Of a DNA stretch of 50,035 bases, positions 27,164 through 36,135 are shown piece by piece. The position numbers and the translations under genes are program-made. Source of the DNA: CAYOXX01 sp964408025 (lineage in GTDB: Bacteria; Acidobacteriota; DATKUA01). Positions within the stretch are counted from its first letter, which is position 1; each line of letters begins with the position of its first letter. The stretch covers positions 1 to 50,035 of the forward strand of contig CAYOXX010000013.1 of the NCBI GenBank assembly GCA_964408025.1, written 5' to 3'. Under the pieces are notes generated by a model. It had not been told where the DNA came from, made no database searches, and saw only the letters and a program-made list of their open reading frames with translations.

Positions 27164-27945
27164 ACAGGGAAGACCGGGAACGCCTGGTGCTTCACCTGGC
27201 TGGAGAGCTGGGGGAGGCGGAAAGCGAGGCGCTGGAGTCGGAGCTGGCCCGCGATCCCGAGCTGCGACGCGAGCTCGAGGAGCTTCGTCGGGCCGTCGAG
27301 CTGGCGCGCCTGCGGCTGCCGCTGGAGCCGGGCGGGGAGTACTGGCGCGGCTTCTGGGCGCGCCTGCAGCCGAGGCTGCGGCGGCGAAGCTGGTGGCGGA
27401 GCGCACTCGATGCGATGCCGCTTGAGCGGTGGTTGTGGCCGGCGGCGGCGTTCGGCACTGTGGCCGCGGCGCTGGTGATCGCAGTAGTGGTGCTGCACAA
27501 CCTCACGGTGCCGCAGGAGCCGACGCCGATGATCCAGACCACCACGGTCAGGATCGGGCGCACCGAGGGCTTCTTCGAGCGCGCCGCGGGCGAGCACCTG
27601 CAGCGCTCGCGCCTGCTGCTGCAGGACTTGGTGAACGTCGCCTCGAACGGCGAGCCGCCGTTGGAGGTGCTTCTGGATAGCCGCAGGCGCGGCGGGGAGC
27701 TGCTCAGCGACAACCGCTCGCTGCGCCTGGCGGCCGAGAGGCGCCAGAACGAGCGCCTCTCAGGGCTCCTGGACGAGCTGGAGACTGTGATGCTGGATAT
27801 CGCCAACCTCGATCCCGAGGTCGCGACCGACATGCTGCCGGCCATCCGGCACCGCATCGAGAGGCACGACCTGCTGATAAAGATCGAAATCGTGAACCTT
27901 AACGATGGGCGGCGAGAGCTGCCCGCGACAACGGAGGTACTCTGA
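27160..27945 (+). CDS. Membrane-bound anti-sigma factor
   Basis: 261 residues. The cytoplasmic N-terminus (LHLAGELGEAESEALESELARDPEL) resembles anti-sigma domains of the zinc-finger type but lacks the HxxxCxxC ligands. One membrane segment is at about 93-113 (WPAAAFGTVAAALVIAVVVL). The rest is a periplasmic helical domain. Coupled by ATGA to the sigma gene and 2 bases before the first HEAT-repeat gene. Confidence 0.8.
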   Translation: MNREDRERLVLHLAGELGEAESEALESELARDPELRRELEELRRAVELARLRLPLEPGGEYWRGFWARLQPRLRRRSWWRSALDAMPLERWLWPAAAFGTVAAALVIAVVVLHNLTVPQEPTPMIQTTTVRIGRTEGFFERAAGEHLQRSRLLLQDLVNVASNGEPPLEVLLDSRRRGGELLSDNRSLRLAAERRQNERLSGLLDELETVMLDIANLDPEVATDMLPAIRHRIERHDLLIKIEIVNLNDGRRELPATTEVL

Positions 27946-27947
27946 CA

Positions 27948-29360
27948 ATGAGAAGGGCAATCATACGCTTCGTAACCGCGGCCGCGCTGGCGCTCGCGCT
28001 GGTGGCGCCGGCCACCGCCTACGACGATCCCCAGCAGAGCGAGGAGGGGCGCCAGTTCATGAGCGCCCGCGAGCTGCTGGACGACGGGAGCTACAACGAG
28101 GCTTTCGAGATCTTCATGCTGGTGGCCGAGGCCGACGATTCGCCCTACCAGGACGACGCCTGCTACTACGCTGCTTATTGCGCCGTCCGCCTGGGTGAGC
28201 TGGAGGAGGCCGTTGGGATACTCGACGACCTGCTCGACCACTTCCCCTCCAGCCAGTGGCGCGACGACGCCGTGCAACTGCGCAGCGAGGTCCTGAGCAG
28301 GCTCGGCCGTCATGGCGATCCAGCAGCGGCGCTCGGCGTAGGAACAGCCAGGAGCGCCGAACGGGAAGCGGAACGGGCTGACCGCGAGGAGGAACGGGCC
28401 GAACGGGAAGCGGAACGGGCCGACCGCGAGGAGGAACGAGCCGAGCGTCACGCCCGGGTAGTGAGCATACATCAGGAGCGCGGCGAGGAGCTCAGTGAGG
28501 AAGACGCCATCCGCGAGGCCGCGCTCAACGCCCTGCTGAACATGGACTCGGAGAGGGCGGTGCCGATCCTCATCCGCTACCTCCAGAGCGACCCGCCCAG
28601 CGTACTGAAGGAGCGCGCCATCTTCGTCCTCAGCCAGCACGAGACCGAGGAGGCGATGGAGGGGATGATCCAAGTCGTCCGCAGCGACGACGATCCCGAG
28701 ATCCGCCGCTACGCGATCCACTGGCTGGGCCAGTTCGACAGCGAGGAGAGCACCGACGTGCTCATCGACATCTACGACTCGCTGGACGACGCGGGCAGCC
28801 GGGAGATGGTGATCTTCGCCCTTGGCCAGCAGGGCGGCGATATGGCGGTCGAAAAGCTCACTGAGATTGCCCAGAGCGACGACAGTGCCGCTTTGCGGGC
28901 CCATGCGATCTTCTGGCTCGCTCAGGTGGATGAGTTCGACTCGATTCCGGTGCTGGCGGAGATCTACCGGGCCAATGAAGACCGTGAAATAAGGCAGCAG
29001 ATTCTCTTCGCCGCCACCCAGGCCGACGACGCGGAGGGTGCCGCCGAGTTTCTCCGGGAAGTGGCCGTCTCGGACCCCGATCCCGAGCTGCAGAGCGTAG
29101 CGATCTTCCACCTCGGGCAGCTCGGCGAGGAGGCTATCGATTTCCTCGCGCAGATTTACGAGTCAACTGACAGCGGGGATGTTAAAAGAACCATCGCCTA
29201 TGCGCTCTCACAGATCGACACGGAAGAGGCGGTCGAGATGATGATCGAGTTCGCCCGCGGCGAGACCGATTTCGAGGTCAAGCGCCAACTGATCTTCTGG
29301 CTCGGGCAGACCGACTCCGAGCGGGCTCAGGAATTTCTGCTGGAGCTGATAGAGCAATGA
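27948..29360 (+). CDS. Exported TPR/HEAT-repeat protein
   Basis: 470 residues. A signal peptide covers about 1-24. TPR-like helices run from about 36-115 (ARELLDDGSYNEAFEIFML, DDACYYAAYCAVRLGELEEAVGIL). A charged Glu/Arg segment is at about 135-170. HEAT-like repeats follow from about 185 to the end, many with the pattern AIFWLGQ or AIFVLSQ. It is probably a periplasmic protein-interaction scaffold and may sense or transduce the signal for the sigma/anti-sigma pair. Its stop overlaps the next start in ATGA. Confidence 0.82.
   Translation: MRRAIIRFVTAAALALALVAPATAYDDPQQSEEGRQFMSARELLDDGSYNEAFEIFMLVAEADDSPYQDDACYYAAYCAVRLGELEEAVGILDDLLDHFPSSQWRDDAVQLRSEVLSRLGRHGDPAAALGVGTARSAEREAERADREEERAEREAERADREEERAERHARVVSIHQERGEELSEEDAIREAALNALLNMDSERAVPILIRYLQSDPPSVLKERAIFVLSQHETEEAMEGMIQVVRSDDDPEIRRYAIHWLGQFDSEESTDVLIDIYDSLDDAGSREMVIFALGQQGGDMAVEKLTEIAQSDDSAALRAHAIFWLAQVDEFDSIPVLAEIYRANEDREIRQQILFAATQADDAEGAAEFLREVAVSDPDPELQSVAIFHLGQLGEEAIDFLAQIYESTDSGDVKRTIAYALSQIDTEEAVEMMIEFARGETDFEVKRQLIFWLGQTDSERAQEFLLELIEQ
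28359..28442 (+). repeat. Two tandem 42-bp units inside the HEAT-repeat gene
   Basis: Two near-identical in-frame copies encode a 14-residue Glu/Arg-rich unit (EREAERADREEERA). A third, partial unit (GAGCGTCACGCC) follows. The array links the TPR-like and HEAT parts and likely expands or contracts by slippage. Confidence 0.85.
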
Positions 29361-30442
29361 GAAGAACTACATTTGTAACGACCGCGTTAGCATTGATCTC
29401 CATCCTGTTTCTGAGCGCCGCGGCGGCGGCCCAGGACGTGCCCTTCCGCGGCGAGGTGACTACGGTAGCCGACGACACCTCGATGCCACTGCGCGACCTG
29501 ATGCGCTCGCGCGCCTCCGACTTCCTGCTCCAGAGCGGCGAAGACTGCGTCTGGATCGGCTACTCCGTCCTAGCCAGAGAGCGCATGCGGGACAGCCGTT
29601 TCCACGGCGGCTGCGGCCGCCACGGCGGCGAGGTTACGGTGATCGACGGAGTCACCGTCCGCCGCGGCGCCGACGAGGGCATCGAGCCGGACGGCAGCGA
29701 GAGCAAGGCCGTCCTCTACCTCTACCGCGGCGACGCCCGCCTTCGGCGAGTGCGCCTGCTCGAACTTAGTGAGCGCTACCGCTTCACCATCCAACTGCTC
29801 TGGCTGGAGGACGTGCCACGCGAGCGGAGCCTCGACGCCCTTGAGGAGACGCTGAACGAAGCGGGCTCTTCCGACCGCCTGCGCGCGGAAACCTTGGCGG
29901 CCATCGCCGTTCACCAGGGCCCGAGGCCGGGCCGCATACTCGAGGGGATCGTCAGGAGCGGCCGCGACGTCGACCTGCGCGAACAGGCTCTCTTCTGGTT
30001 CGGCTTCACCATCGATCCCGAGGATATCGGGCCGCTGCGGCGCCTCGAGGCCAACCTGCGCCCGAGCGGCTTGCGCGAGCACCTTACGTTCGTCTACTAC
30101 CTGCAGAAGAGCGAAGCGGCGACCGAGAGGCTGATCGAGATGGCTCGCGGTGACGCCGACCGCGAGGTGCGCGAGCAGGCGATTTTCTGGCTTGGGCAAC
30201 TTGCCAGCGCGCGCGCCGCCGAAGAGCTTGGCCGCCTGGTCGAGGACGATCCCGACGCCGAGATCCGCGCCCAGGCCGTCTTCGCCCTCAGCCAGCTCGA
30301 CAGCCCGCGCGGCCTCGAACTACTCATGCGCGTCGCCAGCACCAATCCCCACCCGGACGTCCGCAGGGCCGCCATTTTCTGGATTGGCCAGAGCGGCGAT
30401 GCCCGAGCTGTCGACTTTTTCGAGCAGCTCCTGCGCGACTGA
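29357..30442 (+). CDS. Exported HEAT-repeat protein
   Basis: 361 residues. A signal peptide (1-25) ends AAAQ. A unique domain at about 26-130 contains CVWIGY and a CGRHGG sequence. HEAT-like repeats from about 150 use the same AIFWLGQ/AVFALSQ pattern as the upstream gene, so the two are paralogues over that part. It is the fourth gene of the sigma operon. Function unknown. Confidence 0.8.
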   Translation: MRRTTFVTTALALISILFLSAAAAAQDVPFRGEVTTVADDTSMPLRDLMRSRASDFLLQSGEDCVWIGYSVLARERMRDSRFHGGCGRHGGEVTVIDGVTVRRGADEGIEPDGSESKAVLYLYRGDARLRRVRLLELSERYRFTIQLLWLEDVPRERSLDALEETLNEAGSSDRLRAETLAAIAVHQGPRPGRILEGIVRSGRDVDLREQALFWFGFTIDPEDIGPLRRLEANLRPSGLREHLTFVYYLQKSEAATERLIEMARGDADREVREQAIFWLGQLASARAAEELGRLVEDDPDAEIRAQAVFALSQLDSPRGLELLMRVASTNPHPDVRRAAIFWIGQSGDARAVDFFEQLLRD

Positions 30443-30758
30443 AAAACGCGCCGGCGGGAGGGGCGTAGCGTCCCTCTCGCCGATCGTGTTGCCTCCATTA
30501 TCTCCATAGTAGGAGGGCCGACATTCCTGCCGGCCAACCGCGGACAAGAATGCCCGCCAGGGCGCGTCCGCGGCGGCGGAGTGGGTCCGCGCTCCTGTTT
30601 ATGGAGATGGATCGCGGACAGGTATTTGCGCGCTCCGGTGGCTGGCGACACCGGCACCACTGAGCGGGTAGCGCGCCCTCTGCAAACCTTCCATCGCTTT
30701 GCAATCGCCTCGTATCAACACTATACTCGAGCCGATCCCGACAAAGCGGATGGCGCGG
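30443..30758. other. Intergenic region with a dispersed GC-rich repeat
   Basis: Non-coding spacer between the sigma operon and the DUF2007 gene. It contains the repeat at 30531-30596. No terminator with a T-tract is evident. Confidence 0.55.
30531..30596. repeat. Dispersed intergenic repeat, family 2, copy 1
   Basis: It shares CGGCCAAC, AGAATGCCC, CCAGGGCGCGTC and GGCGGAGT, in this order, with the reverse complement of 33107-33172. A core of the same element (GCCAGGGCGCG on the minus strand) also appears near 49420. Confidence 0.55.
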
Positions 30759-31025
30759 ATGGTCTGGAAGAAACCGGATGACCTGGAGCTGGTGGCGGAG
30801 TGCGAGACGCTGCCGGAGGTCGAAGTGATCCGCGGCCTGCTGGCCAGCGCCGGCATCGAGAGCACCGCCGTCGGCGCTACCGACTCCACGATGCTCTTCT
30901 CCCAGCAGTCGATATTCGGGCGTCTCGCCAAGCCGCGCCCCTACAAGCTGCTGGTGCGGCCCGAGGATGCCGAGACGGCGCACGCGCTCCTGGCCGCCGA
31001 GCACGGCGAGCTGCCCGATGACTGA
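30759..31025 (+). CDS. DUF2007 putative signal-transducing protein
   Basis: 88 residues. It resembles the small DUF2007 family: LVAECETLPEVEVIRGLLASAGIES then KLLVRPEDAETAHALL. The biochemical role of that family is not settled. ATG 30759 fits the family N-terminus; ATG 30750 is an alternative. It overlaps the next gene by 8 bases. Confidence 0.75.
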   Translation: MVWKKPDDLELVAECETLPEVEVIRGLLASAGIESTAVGATDSTMLFSQQSIFGRLAKPRPYKLLVRPEDAETAHALLAAEHGELPDD

Positions 31026-31785
31026 TCCCCCGCTAAACGCCGCCATCGTGGTGCAGGCGCGCATGGGCTCGTCGCGCCTGCCGGGCAAGACGCTTAAAAC
31101 TCTGGCCGGGCGCAGGATGCTGCGTCACGTCGTCAACCGCCTCGCCGCGGCGCCGGTCGCCGGGCCGCTCGTCGTCGCCACCTCGAACCACCCCGGCGAC
31201 GACTTCATCGCCTCCTGGTGCGAGGCCGCCGAGGTCGACTGCTTCCGCGGCAGCGAGGACGACGTGCTCGACCGCTTCCGGCGCGCCGCCGAGCCTCTTG
31301 ACGTCGACTACATCGTCAGGGCCACCGCCGACAACCCGCTCGTCTGGGAGGGAGCCGTCGGGCACCTGGGGCGCATCATCATCGAGCAGCGCTGCCAGTA
31401 CGTCTCCTACACACACCACATGCCGCTCGGGCTCGCGCTCGAAGTCTTCACCAAGGAGACGCTCCTGCGCGCCGCCGCCGAGGCCACCGAGCCGCACCAC
31501 CGCGAGCACGTCACCGCTTATATCTACGACAACCGCGACCGCTTCGACTGCCTCTGGATCAGCCCGCCGAAGGAGCTCGAGGGTGGCTTCCGGCTCACCA
31601 TCGACACCGAGGAGGACTTCGAGCTGATGCGGCAGATATACGACCGCCTATACGTCCCCGGCGAGGTCCTTCCGACCGCCGAGGCCGTCGCCCTGCTGCG
31701 AAGGGAGCCCAGGCTGGCCGCCATAAACGCCCACATCAGGCAGAAGCCCCACACTGAGAGCGCGGGCGGGAAGATCGAGACCTAG
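31018..31785 (+). CDS. SpsF/CMP-NeuAc synthetase-like cytidylyltransferase
   Basis: 255 residues. The N-terminus IVVQARMGSSRLPGKTL is the nucleotide-binding signature of the CTP_transf_3 (SpsF/NeuA) family, and RATADNPLV is a second conserved site. It would activate a sugar for surface-polysaccharide synthesis. ATG 31018 overlaps the DUF2007 stop. Its C-terminal tail (LAAINAHIRQKPHTESAG) is nearly repeated in a remnant 2.1 kb downstream. Confidence 0.85.
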   Translation: MTDPPLNAAIVVQARMGSSRLPGKTLKTLAGRRMLRHVVNRLAAAPVAGPLVVATSNHPGDDFIASWCEAAEVDCFRGSEDDVLDRFRRAAEPLDVDYIVRATADNPLVWEGAVGHLGRIIIEQRCQYVSYTHHMPLGLALEVFTKETLLRAAAEATEPHHREHVTAYIYDNRDRFDCLWISPPKELEGGFRLTIDTEEDFELMRQIYDRLYVPGEVLPTAEAVALLRREPRLAAINAHIRQKPHTESAGGKIET

Positions 31786-31949
31786 AATCTAATGAGCGAA
31801 TATCTGAAATCGGGACGGCATTTTAAGCAACGAAGATATATGTTGCAGAAGCACTGAGGATCTTGGGCTAACGCCTTTTCTTGTTTCCTCTTACGCTGCC
31901 TCGACTCCGGACTCCTCGAGAGATAGCTTAAGTGCCGGTACTACGGTTT

Positions 31950-32990
31950 TTATTCCTGCCTCCATAATAATTGAATCAATCCCGTATGGAAGCTGCGGAG
32001 CCCGTCAATACTAAGGTCAAACCAACGGAAGCAGGAGAATCTATCCGCCAGAGAGAGACTTTCGAGCGCCGCATCGAGTTCGAGACCCTCTTCCTTGGCG
32101 GCGACTACCCCTTCCCACAGCTCACTTAGATAGTCGCGCAGCAACACCAGCTCTGCGCGAGTCATCATCACTTCCCAGTTCAGTAGAACTTGCCTCACGC
32201 TATTCTCATCGTCCAAAACAAAATTGAGGGCTGTAATCCACCTGGAGACATCAACCCTCTCAACAGTATAAGAGAGGTTAATCGGTCTGCTTCTCCTGAA
32301 AATATCTCCGGTAATCAAGAGGCCTTCTTCGGGGAGATGAACGATGATGTCGCTTTCGGAGTGGGCGCTGCCGAAATAGACCAGGCTCAATGTCAGGTCG
32401 CCCAGATCGAGTGTCAGGCGGTCGGAGAACGTCATGGTCGGTTCTGTGACAATCAGGTTCTCAGAAAGCATTTAGTATGACCGACTGAAATAGTCCCGCC
32501 ATGCTCTGATGCGTTGGGCTCTTTCCGATTCCGGGTCAAGCGTTTCAAGACTCAAATCCCACTGCGCGACAGACGCATTAATGCTGTTGAGGATATGTTC
32601 CTTTGGATCCGCCCCTCTGAGCATCTGGGCGTAGCAGGCATCATGGCCGATGATAACGGCGTCTGCGAAGGCTTGATTGCCGGAGGTGTGGTCCCAGTGG
32701 TGGTGAGTGTTTATTACGTAGGCGAAGTCGCTGCGACCGAACTCCTCCTCAATCGCCCGCCGGATTCTGATAGCGGACTCAGGCGATGCCGGGGTGTCGA
32801 TTACGACCAGGCCCTCGCTCGAGGCGATAGCAAAGTTGGCTTCTCCAAAAGTGGGATCATCTGTCAGCAAAATAACCCTGTCGCTAAACCTCTGGACCAA
32901 TATCGGGACTTCGTCGTCCGCCTGGACATAAGATGCGAAGGTTAACGTCAACAGTAGAAAGCAAGCGAAGAAAAAGCAGAACTGTCTCAT
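31950..32990 (-). pseudogene. Metallo-beta-lactamase-fold hydrolase interrupted by an in-frame TAA
   Basis: Two consecutive open frames (32990-32472 and 32471-31950) are in the same frame and separated by a single TAA at 32474-32472. Together they form one MBL-fold protein of about 346 residues. A signal peptide covers 1-24 and the first metal motif HHHWDH is at 96-101. After the stop come the second-half features FGSAHSESDIIVHLPEEG and TGDI. The break falls between the two metal-binding halves, so neither part is likely active alone. The ATG right after the stop has no ribosome site. Explanations: recent nonsense mutation, sequencing error or, less likely, read-through. Confidence 0.8.
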
Positions 32991-33106
32991 CGCCTCCCCC
33001 TCGAATATCTGATCATCAACTACGATATCCGATTATCCTGTAGAGGAACGGCGGGCTGCTGTAAGGAAGCCTTCATCCCCTCAATAATCCTCATCGCCAT
33101 TCCAGG

Positions 33107-33172
33107 AGGCCCGGCCTACTCCGCCGTCCGCTTCAGCGGAGACGCGCCCTGGAGGGCATTCCTGTTGGCCGA
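33107..33172. repeat. Dispersed intergenic repeat, family 2, copy 2 (inverted)
   Basis: Inverted relative to 30531-30596, with the same ordered blocks. It contains an internal hairpin GTCCGCTTCAGCGGAGAC (CCGCT/AGCGG). Confidence 0.55.
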
Positions 33173-33336
33173 TCGCTGCCGGAACGCCTACGCTTCGATA
33201 GCGAGCGGCGCGAAAATCGCCGGGCATTTCATAAACTCGTGGTAACTTCGTAAGTGGACATAACTAAGATGTTTATGAGATGGTGAACAAAGTTGAAATT
33301 GCATTTTCACATTGCTCGCAAAAGGTGGGTCGGCCG

Positions 33337-33777
33337 ATGGAGAATACGGATCTCTGTTCGTTCTGTGGGTACTACTGCGGCGCGTGCGACATCTACAACG
33401 GCAACATCGAGCACCACGCCGCCGGGCTGAAGGGGATCATGAACGCTTACGGTTTCGATTTCAGTGATCTCCCCGGGATGACGCTGTCGAACCCCGAATT
33501 CCAGGCCGTCCTGGACAACATTATTACCTTCTTCAGACCCGGCATAAGCTGCCGTGAGGGCTGCGGAGCGTGCATTCAAAACTGCGCTGTCAAACGATGC
33601 GTTCAGGAGAGAGGCATCGATACGTGCGCCTTCTGCGACCAATTCCCCTGCGAGAAACTCGAAGGCCACGGCAACATCGCGTTTACGGGGCTCAACGAAC
33701 AGAGGGAGCTCGGACTACAGGTCTGGGCCGACAGAATGGCAGCCAAGGTGGCCGCGGGCTGGAGCTATGTAGACTAG
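33337..33777 (+). CDS. Cys-rich DUF3795-like protein
   Basis: 146 residues from ATG 33337; an in-frame ATG at 33280 would add 19 residues without family similarity. It opens LCSFCGYYCGACDIY and later has CREGCGACIQNCAVKRCVQ and CAFCDQFPCEKL, a pattern of Cys pairs expected to bind zinc or an Fe-S cluster, as in DUF3795. Function unknown. A remnant of an SpsF-type gene follows directly. Confidence 0.78.
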   Translation: MENTDLCSFCGYYCGACDIYNGNIEHHAAGLKGIMNAYGFDFSDLPGMTLSNPEFQAVLDNIITFFRPGISCREGCGACIQNCAVKRCVQERGIDTCAFCDQFPCEKLEGHGNIAFTGLNEQRELGLQVWADRMAAKVAAGWSYVD

Positions 33778-33806
33778 CACGATCGAAAGCAGCGCACCGC
33801 GATTCG

Positions 33807-33912
33807 GCCTCAGCCACCGCCAAAGCCGCCCTCTCCATGAACAGAGGTCCCAAGCTGGCGGCTATCAACGCCCACGTTAGGCAGAGGCCTCATACCGAAA
33901 GCGCGGCCTGAG
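33807..33912 (+). pseudogene. Remnant of an SpsF-like gene 3' end
   Basis: Read in frame, it ends GPKLAAINAHVRQRPHTES-A-A-stop and aligns with the C-terminus of the intact cytidylyltransferase (EPRLAAINAHIRQKPHTES). Similarity fades upstream of about 33807. It is the tail of a lost paralogue or of a duplicated segment. Confidence 0.65.
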
Positions 33913-33961
33913 CCTGTTCGGCTCCGCATGCCTTCCGACATGATAGGAATTCAATAGTCCT

Positions 33962-34005
33962 TGTCACTATTTGTCCTCCTTGTCCTCTGTGTCCTCCGTG
34001 GTTCG
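33962..34005. repeat. Degenerate CTCTGTG/CCTCCGTGG-type repeat
   Basis: TTGTCCTCCTTGTCCTCTG followed by TGTCCTCCGTGGTTC is an imperfect short tandem. Similar CTCTGTGG words occur near 44970-45270 and 49380, all intergenic. No coding or RNA function is seen. Confidence 0.4.
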
Positions 34006-34071
34006 GAACAAGCCCCGGCCCCGTGGAAATCCGTCGCTACGTCTTGGGCAGAGTCTGCTGCAAATGGTTTC

Positions 34072-36018
34072 CTATTGCGGCGCCTGCCACGACTTCTCGA
34101 CTACGGTGATCGTGTCGATGTAGAGGTTGCGGTCGGCGTTGTTTTCGAAGTAGTCGTTGGGGTAGTGGATGCGGAGTTCGTGGCGGCCGGGTTCGTATTC
34201 GAACTCGAGTGAGTAGATGCGCCAGCCGGGTTGCGTCAGGAATACCTCGCCGCTGTTTTCGGAGCCGAGAGAGAGGACGAACGCCGGCGGATCGGGCCCG
34301 GCGAAGTCGCCCGAGGCCCGTACCATCACCGTGGCGCGCCGCGACTGCAGCTTCAGGTTCGTCTTGAGCGCGGCGACTGAGTGGAAGCCGGCAAAGCTGC
34401 CGCTCAGGTCGAGCAAGCTGCCGCCGGCCTCGCTCATCTCGACGGCGCGCACCACGGTGGTCTTTTCGATGGCGATGCCGTCCAGAACCGCCTGAACCCG
34501 CGTAAGCGCACGATCCACATTACCGGCCGCGAGGTGCTCCTCGACCGCCTCGGCGCCGAGGCGACCCTGGTTCGCCATGTCGCGCTCGCCTTGAGCATCC
34601 CGGTGCTCGATCAGCCGGCGCAGCCAGGTCAGCCTCTCCTCGACGAGCTTCCCGGTCCTCCGCTCCGCACGGGACCGTATGCCGGCGATCCGCCGGGGAT
34701 CGAAGCGGACGCGGCGCATCCGCGAGCGCCGCTCGCGCACCAGCATCCGCATCTCCAGCGAGTCGTCGCCATCGGGGTCGCTGATAGTGACGTCGTAGTA
34801 GCCGCCGTAGCCGCGAAAGGTCACGCGTCCGTCGGCGCCCGTGGTTCCCCGGCCCTCCGTGAACCAGCGCCGCGTCAGCAGCGTGCGCAGGCGGTCGTAT
34901 GACGGCTTCGGCCGGCCGCCAGCGTCTATCAGGCCGCCGTGGTCGACGTAGGAGTAGCGGTCGGTGGCGTTCCACCAGGTGATGGCGCCCACCTGTGGCT
35001 TCGAGAAGAAGAGCTGGTAAGTAGCCTCGAGCCAGTCGGCCTGGAGCTCCGGCGTCCAGCTCGGGCTGTGCTGAATCGGCGCCGAGGGGACGGAGAGCTC
35101 TGTGATGTGGATCTCCTTGCCGATCTGGCTGTAGGCGTCGACCATCGCGCCCAGCTCCTCGAGGCTCACCGGTCCGACGCCGTAGCGGCGCGCGTAGGGG
35201 TCGTAGTAAACCTGCAGGCCGACAATGTCATAGTCAACGCCGGCAGCCTCGCACTCGCGGAGAAATTCGAGGGGGTACTGCTGGTTGCCGTAGTTGCCGT
35301 CGGCCGGCAGGGCGCTGTTGATGATGATCCGCGCCGACGGATCCTCGCGCCGGATGACAGCGGTGGCGACCTTGATCAGTTCGATGATCTGGGCGTTTGT
35401 GTAGCCGTAGTGGTTGACCCAGTTGGCCGAGGGCTCGTTGATGACGTTCCAGATGTCGATATCGTCGCGGTAGTGCCTAACCAGCTCGCGCACGTGCTCG
35501 GCCACCTCCTCCCTCATCTGCGCGAAGCTCAGTTCGTCCAGGTAACGGGGCAGGGCCTCTTCGAGCCACCACAACACCGCGTGGGCTTTAAACACCAGGC
35601 CGGCCTCGCTGTGCGCTGCGGGGCCGCTCCTGAAGTCGATCTGCATCCAGGGGAAAACGTCATCGCCCGGTTCCGTGCGGCTCCAAAGGAAGTGGCCGGT
35701 GACGAAGTCGCAACCGGCATCCCTCATCATCGACACGACGGCCGGGTTATACGGCTCCTCGATGAAGCCGAAGTGGAAGCTCCTCTCGGCCAGCCGCCAC
35801 TGGACCCTCATGCCGGGCAGCGGCGAGCCGTCCGGCCCGGTCACCGCGATGGTCAGGTCGCCCATGCGGTTCCGCTCGATGGCGGCCTGGATAGTATCGG
35901 CCTCGGTTGATTCGGTAGCCGACGAATCGCAAGAGAGGTATAGCGCCAGTAGCGCGAAAGCTACAAGCTGCAAAACAAGCCTTGTTGGAGTAGTAGCGTG
36001 AATCATCGCTCCTTCCAT
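34072..36018 (-). CDS. GH10-type endo-xylanase-like lipoprotein with C-terminal CBM60-like module
   Basis: 648 residues. A lipoprotein signal ends YLSC (Cys30). A GH10-like barrel covers about 75-400, with the acid/base in NVINEP (Glu195) and the nucleophile in HITELS (Glu307). A helical linker at about 430-510 is followed by a C-terminal beta-sandwich with NDYFENNADRNLYIDTI, the pattern of calcium-dependent xylan-binding CBM60/36 modules. Predicted to cut xylan-like beta-1,4 chains at the cell surface. ATG 36018 is the longest start; ATG 36006 lies close behind an AAGGAG. A broken copy of its C-terminal module lies just upstream. Confidence 0.85.
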   Translation of the reverse strand: MEGAMIHATTPTRLVLQLVAFALLALYLSCDSSATESTEADTIQAAIERNRMGDLTIAVTGPDGSPLPGMRVQWRLAERSFHFGFIEEPYNPAVVSMMRDAGCDFVTGHFLWSRTEPGDDVFPWMQIDFRSGPAAHSEAGLVFKAHAVLWWLEEALPRYLDELSFAQMREEVAEHVRELVRHYRDDIDIWNVINEPSANWVNHYGYTNAQIIELIKVATAVIRREDPSARIIINSALPADGNYGNQQYPLEFLRECEAAGVDYDIVGLQVYYDPYARRYGVGPVSLEELGAMVDAYSQIGKEIHITELSVPSAPIQHSPSWTPELQADWLEATYQLFFSKPQVGAITWWNATDRYSYVDHGGLIDAGGRPKPSYDRLRTLLTRRWFTEGRGTTGADGRVTFRGYGGYYDVTISDPDGDDSLEMRMLVRERRSRMRRVRFDPRRIAGIRSRAERRTGKLVEERLTWLRRLIEHRDAQGERDMANQGRLGAEAVEEHLAAGNVDRALTRVQAVLDGIAIEKTTVVRAVEMSEAGGSLLDLSGSFAGFHSVAALKTNLKLQSRRATVMVRASGDFAGPDPPAFVLSLGSENSGEVFLTQPGWRIYSLEFEYEPGRHELRIHYPNDYFENNADRNLYIDTITVVEKSWQAPQ

Positions 36019-36135
36019 AATTTCTGTTCGCTTTGCGGTTGAAGCCCTCCCGGGGACTCGGGGTGAAAGTATAGAACAGCTCCCGCCCTGAGACCATGGT
36101 AGCGTGTTGGCATAGCACTCGTGCCGTCTCTCAGG

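Noticed and set aside
27192..29111. A 639-codon open frame antisense to the anti-sigma and HEAT-repeat genes
   Set aside because: It is a by-product of high GC. The forward strand has signal peptide, repeats, ribosome sites and ATGA couplings, while the antisense product has no recognisable domain.
32472..32474. TAA reassigned as a sense codon
   Set aside because: A single internal TAA in one gene does not support recoding; many intact genes here are of normal family length and end at ordinary stops.
33962..34212. 83-codon frame after the SpsF remnant
   Set aside because: It starts in a low-complexity repeat and runs antisense into the GH10 gene.
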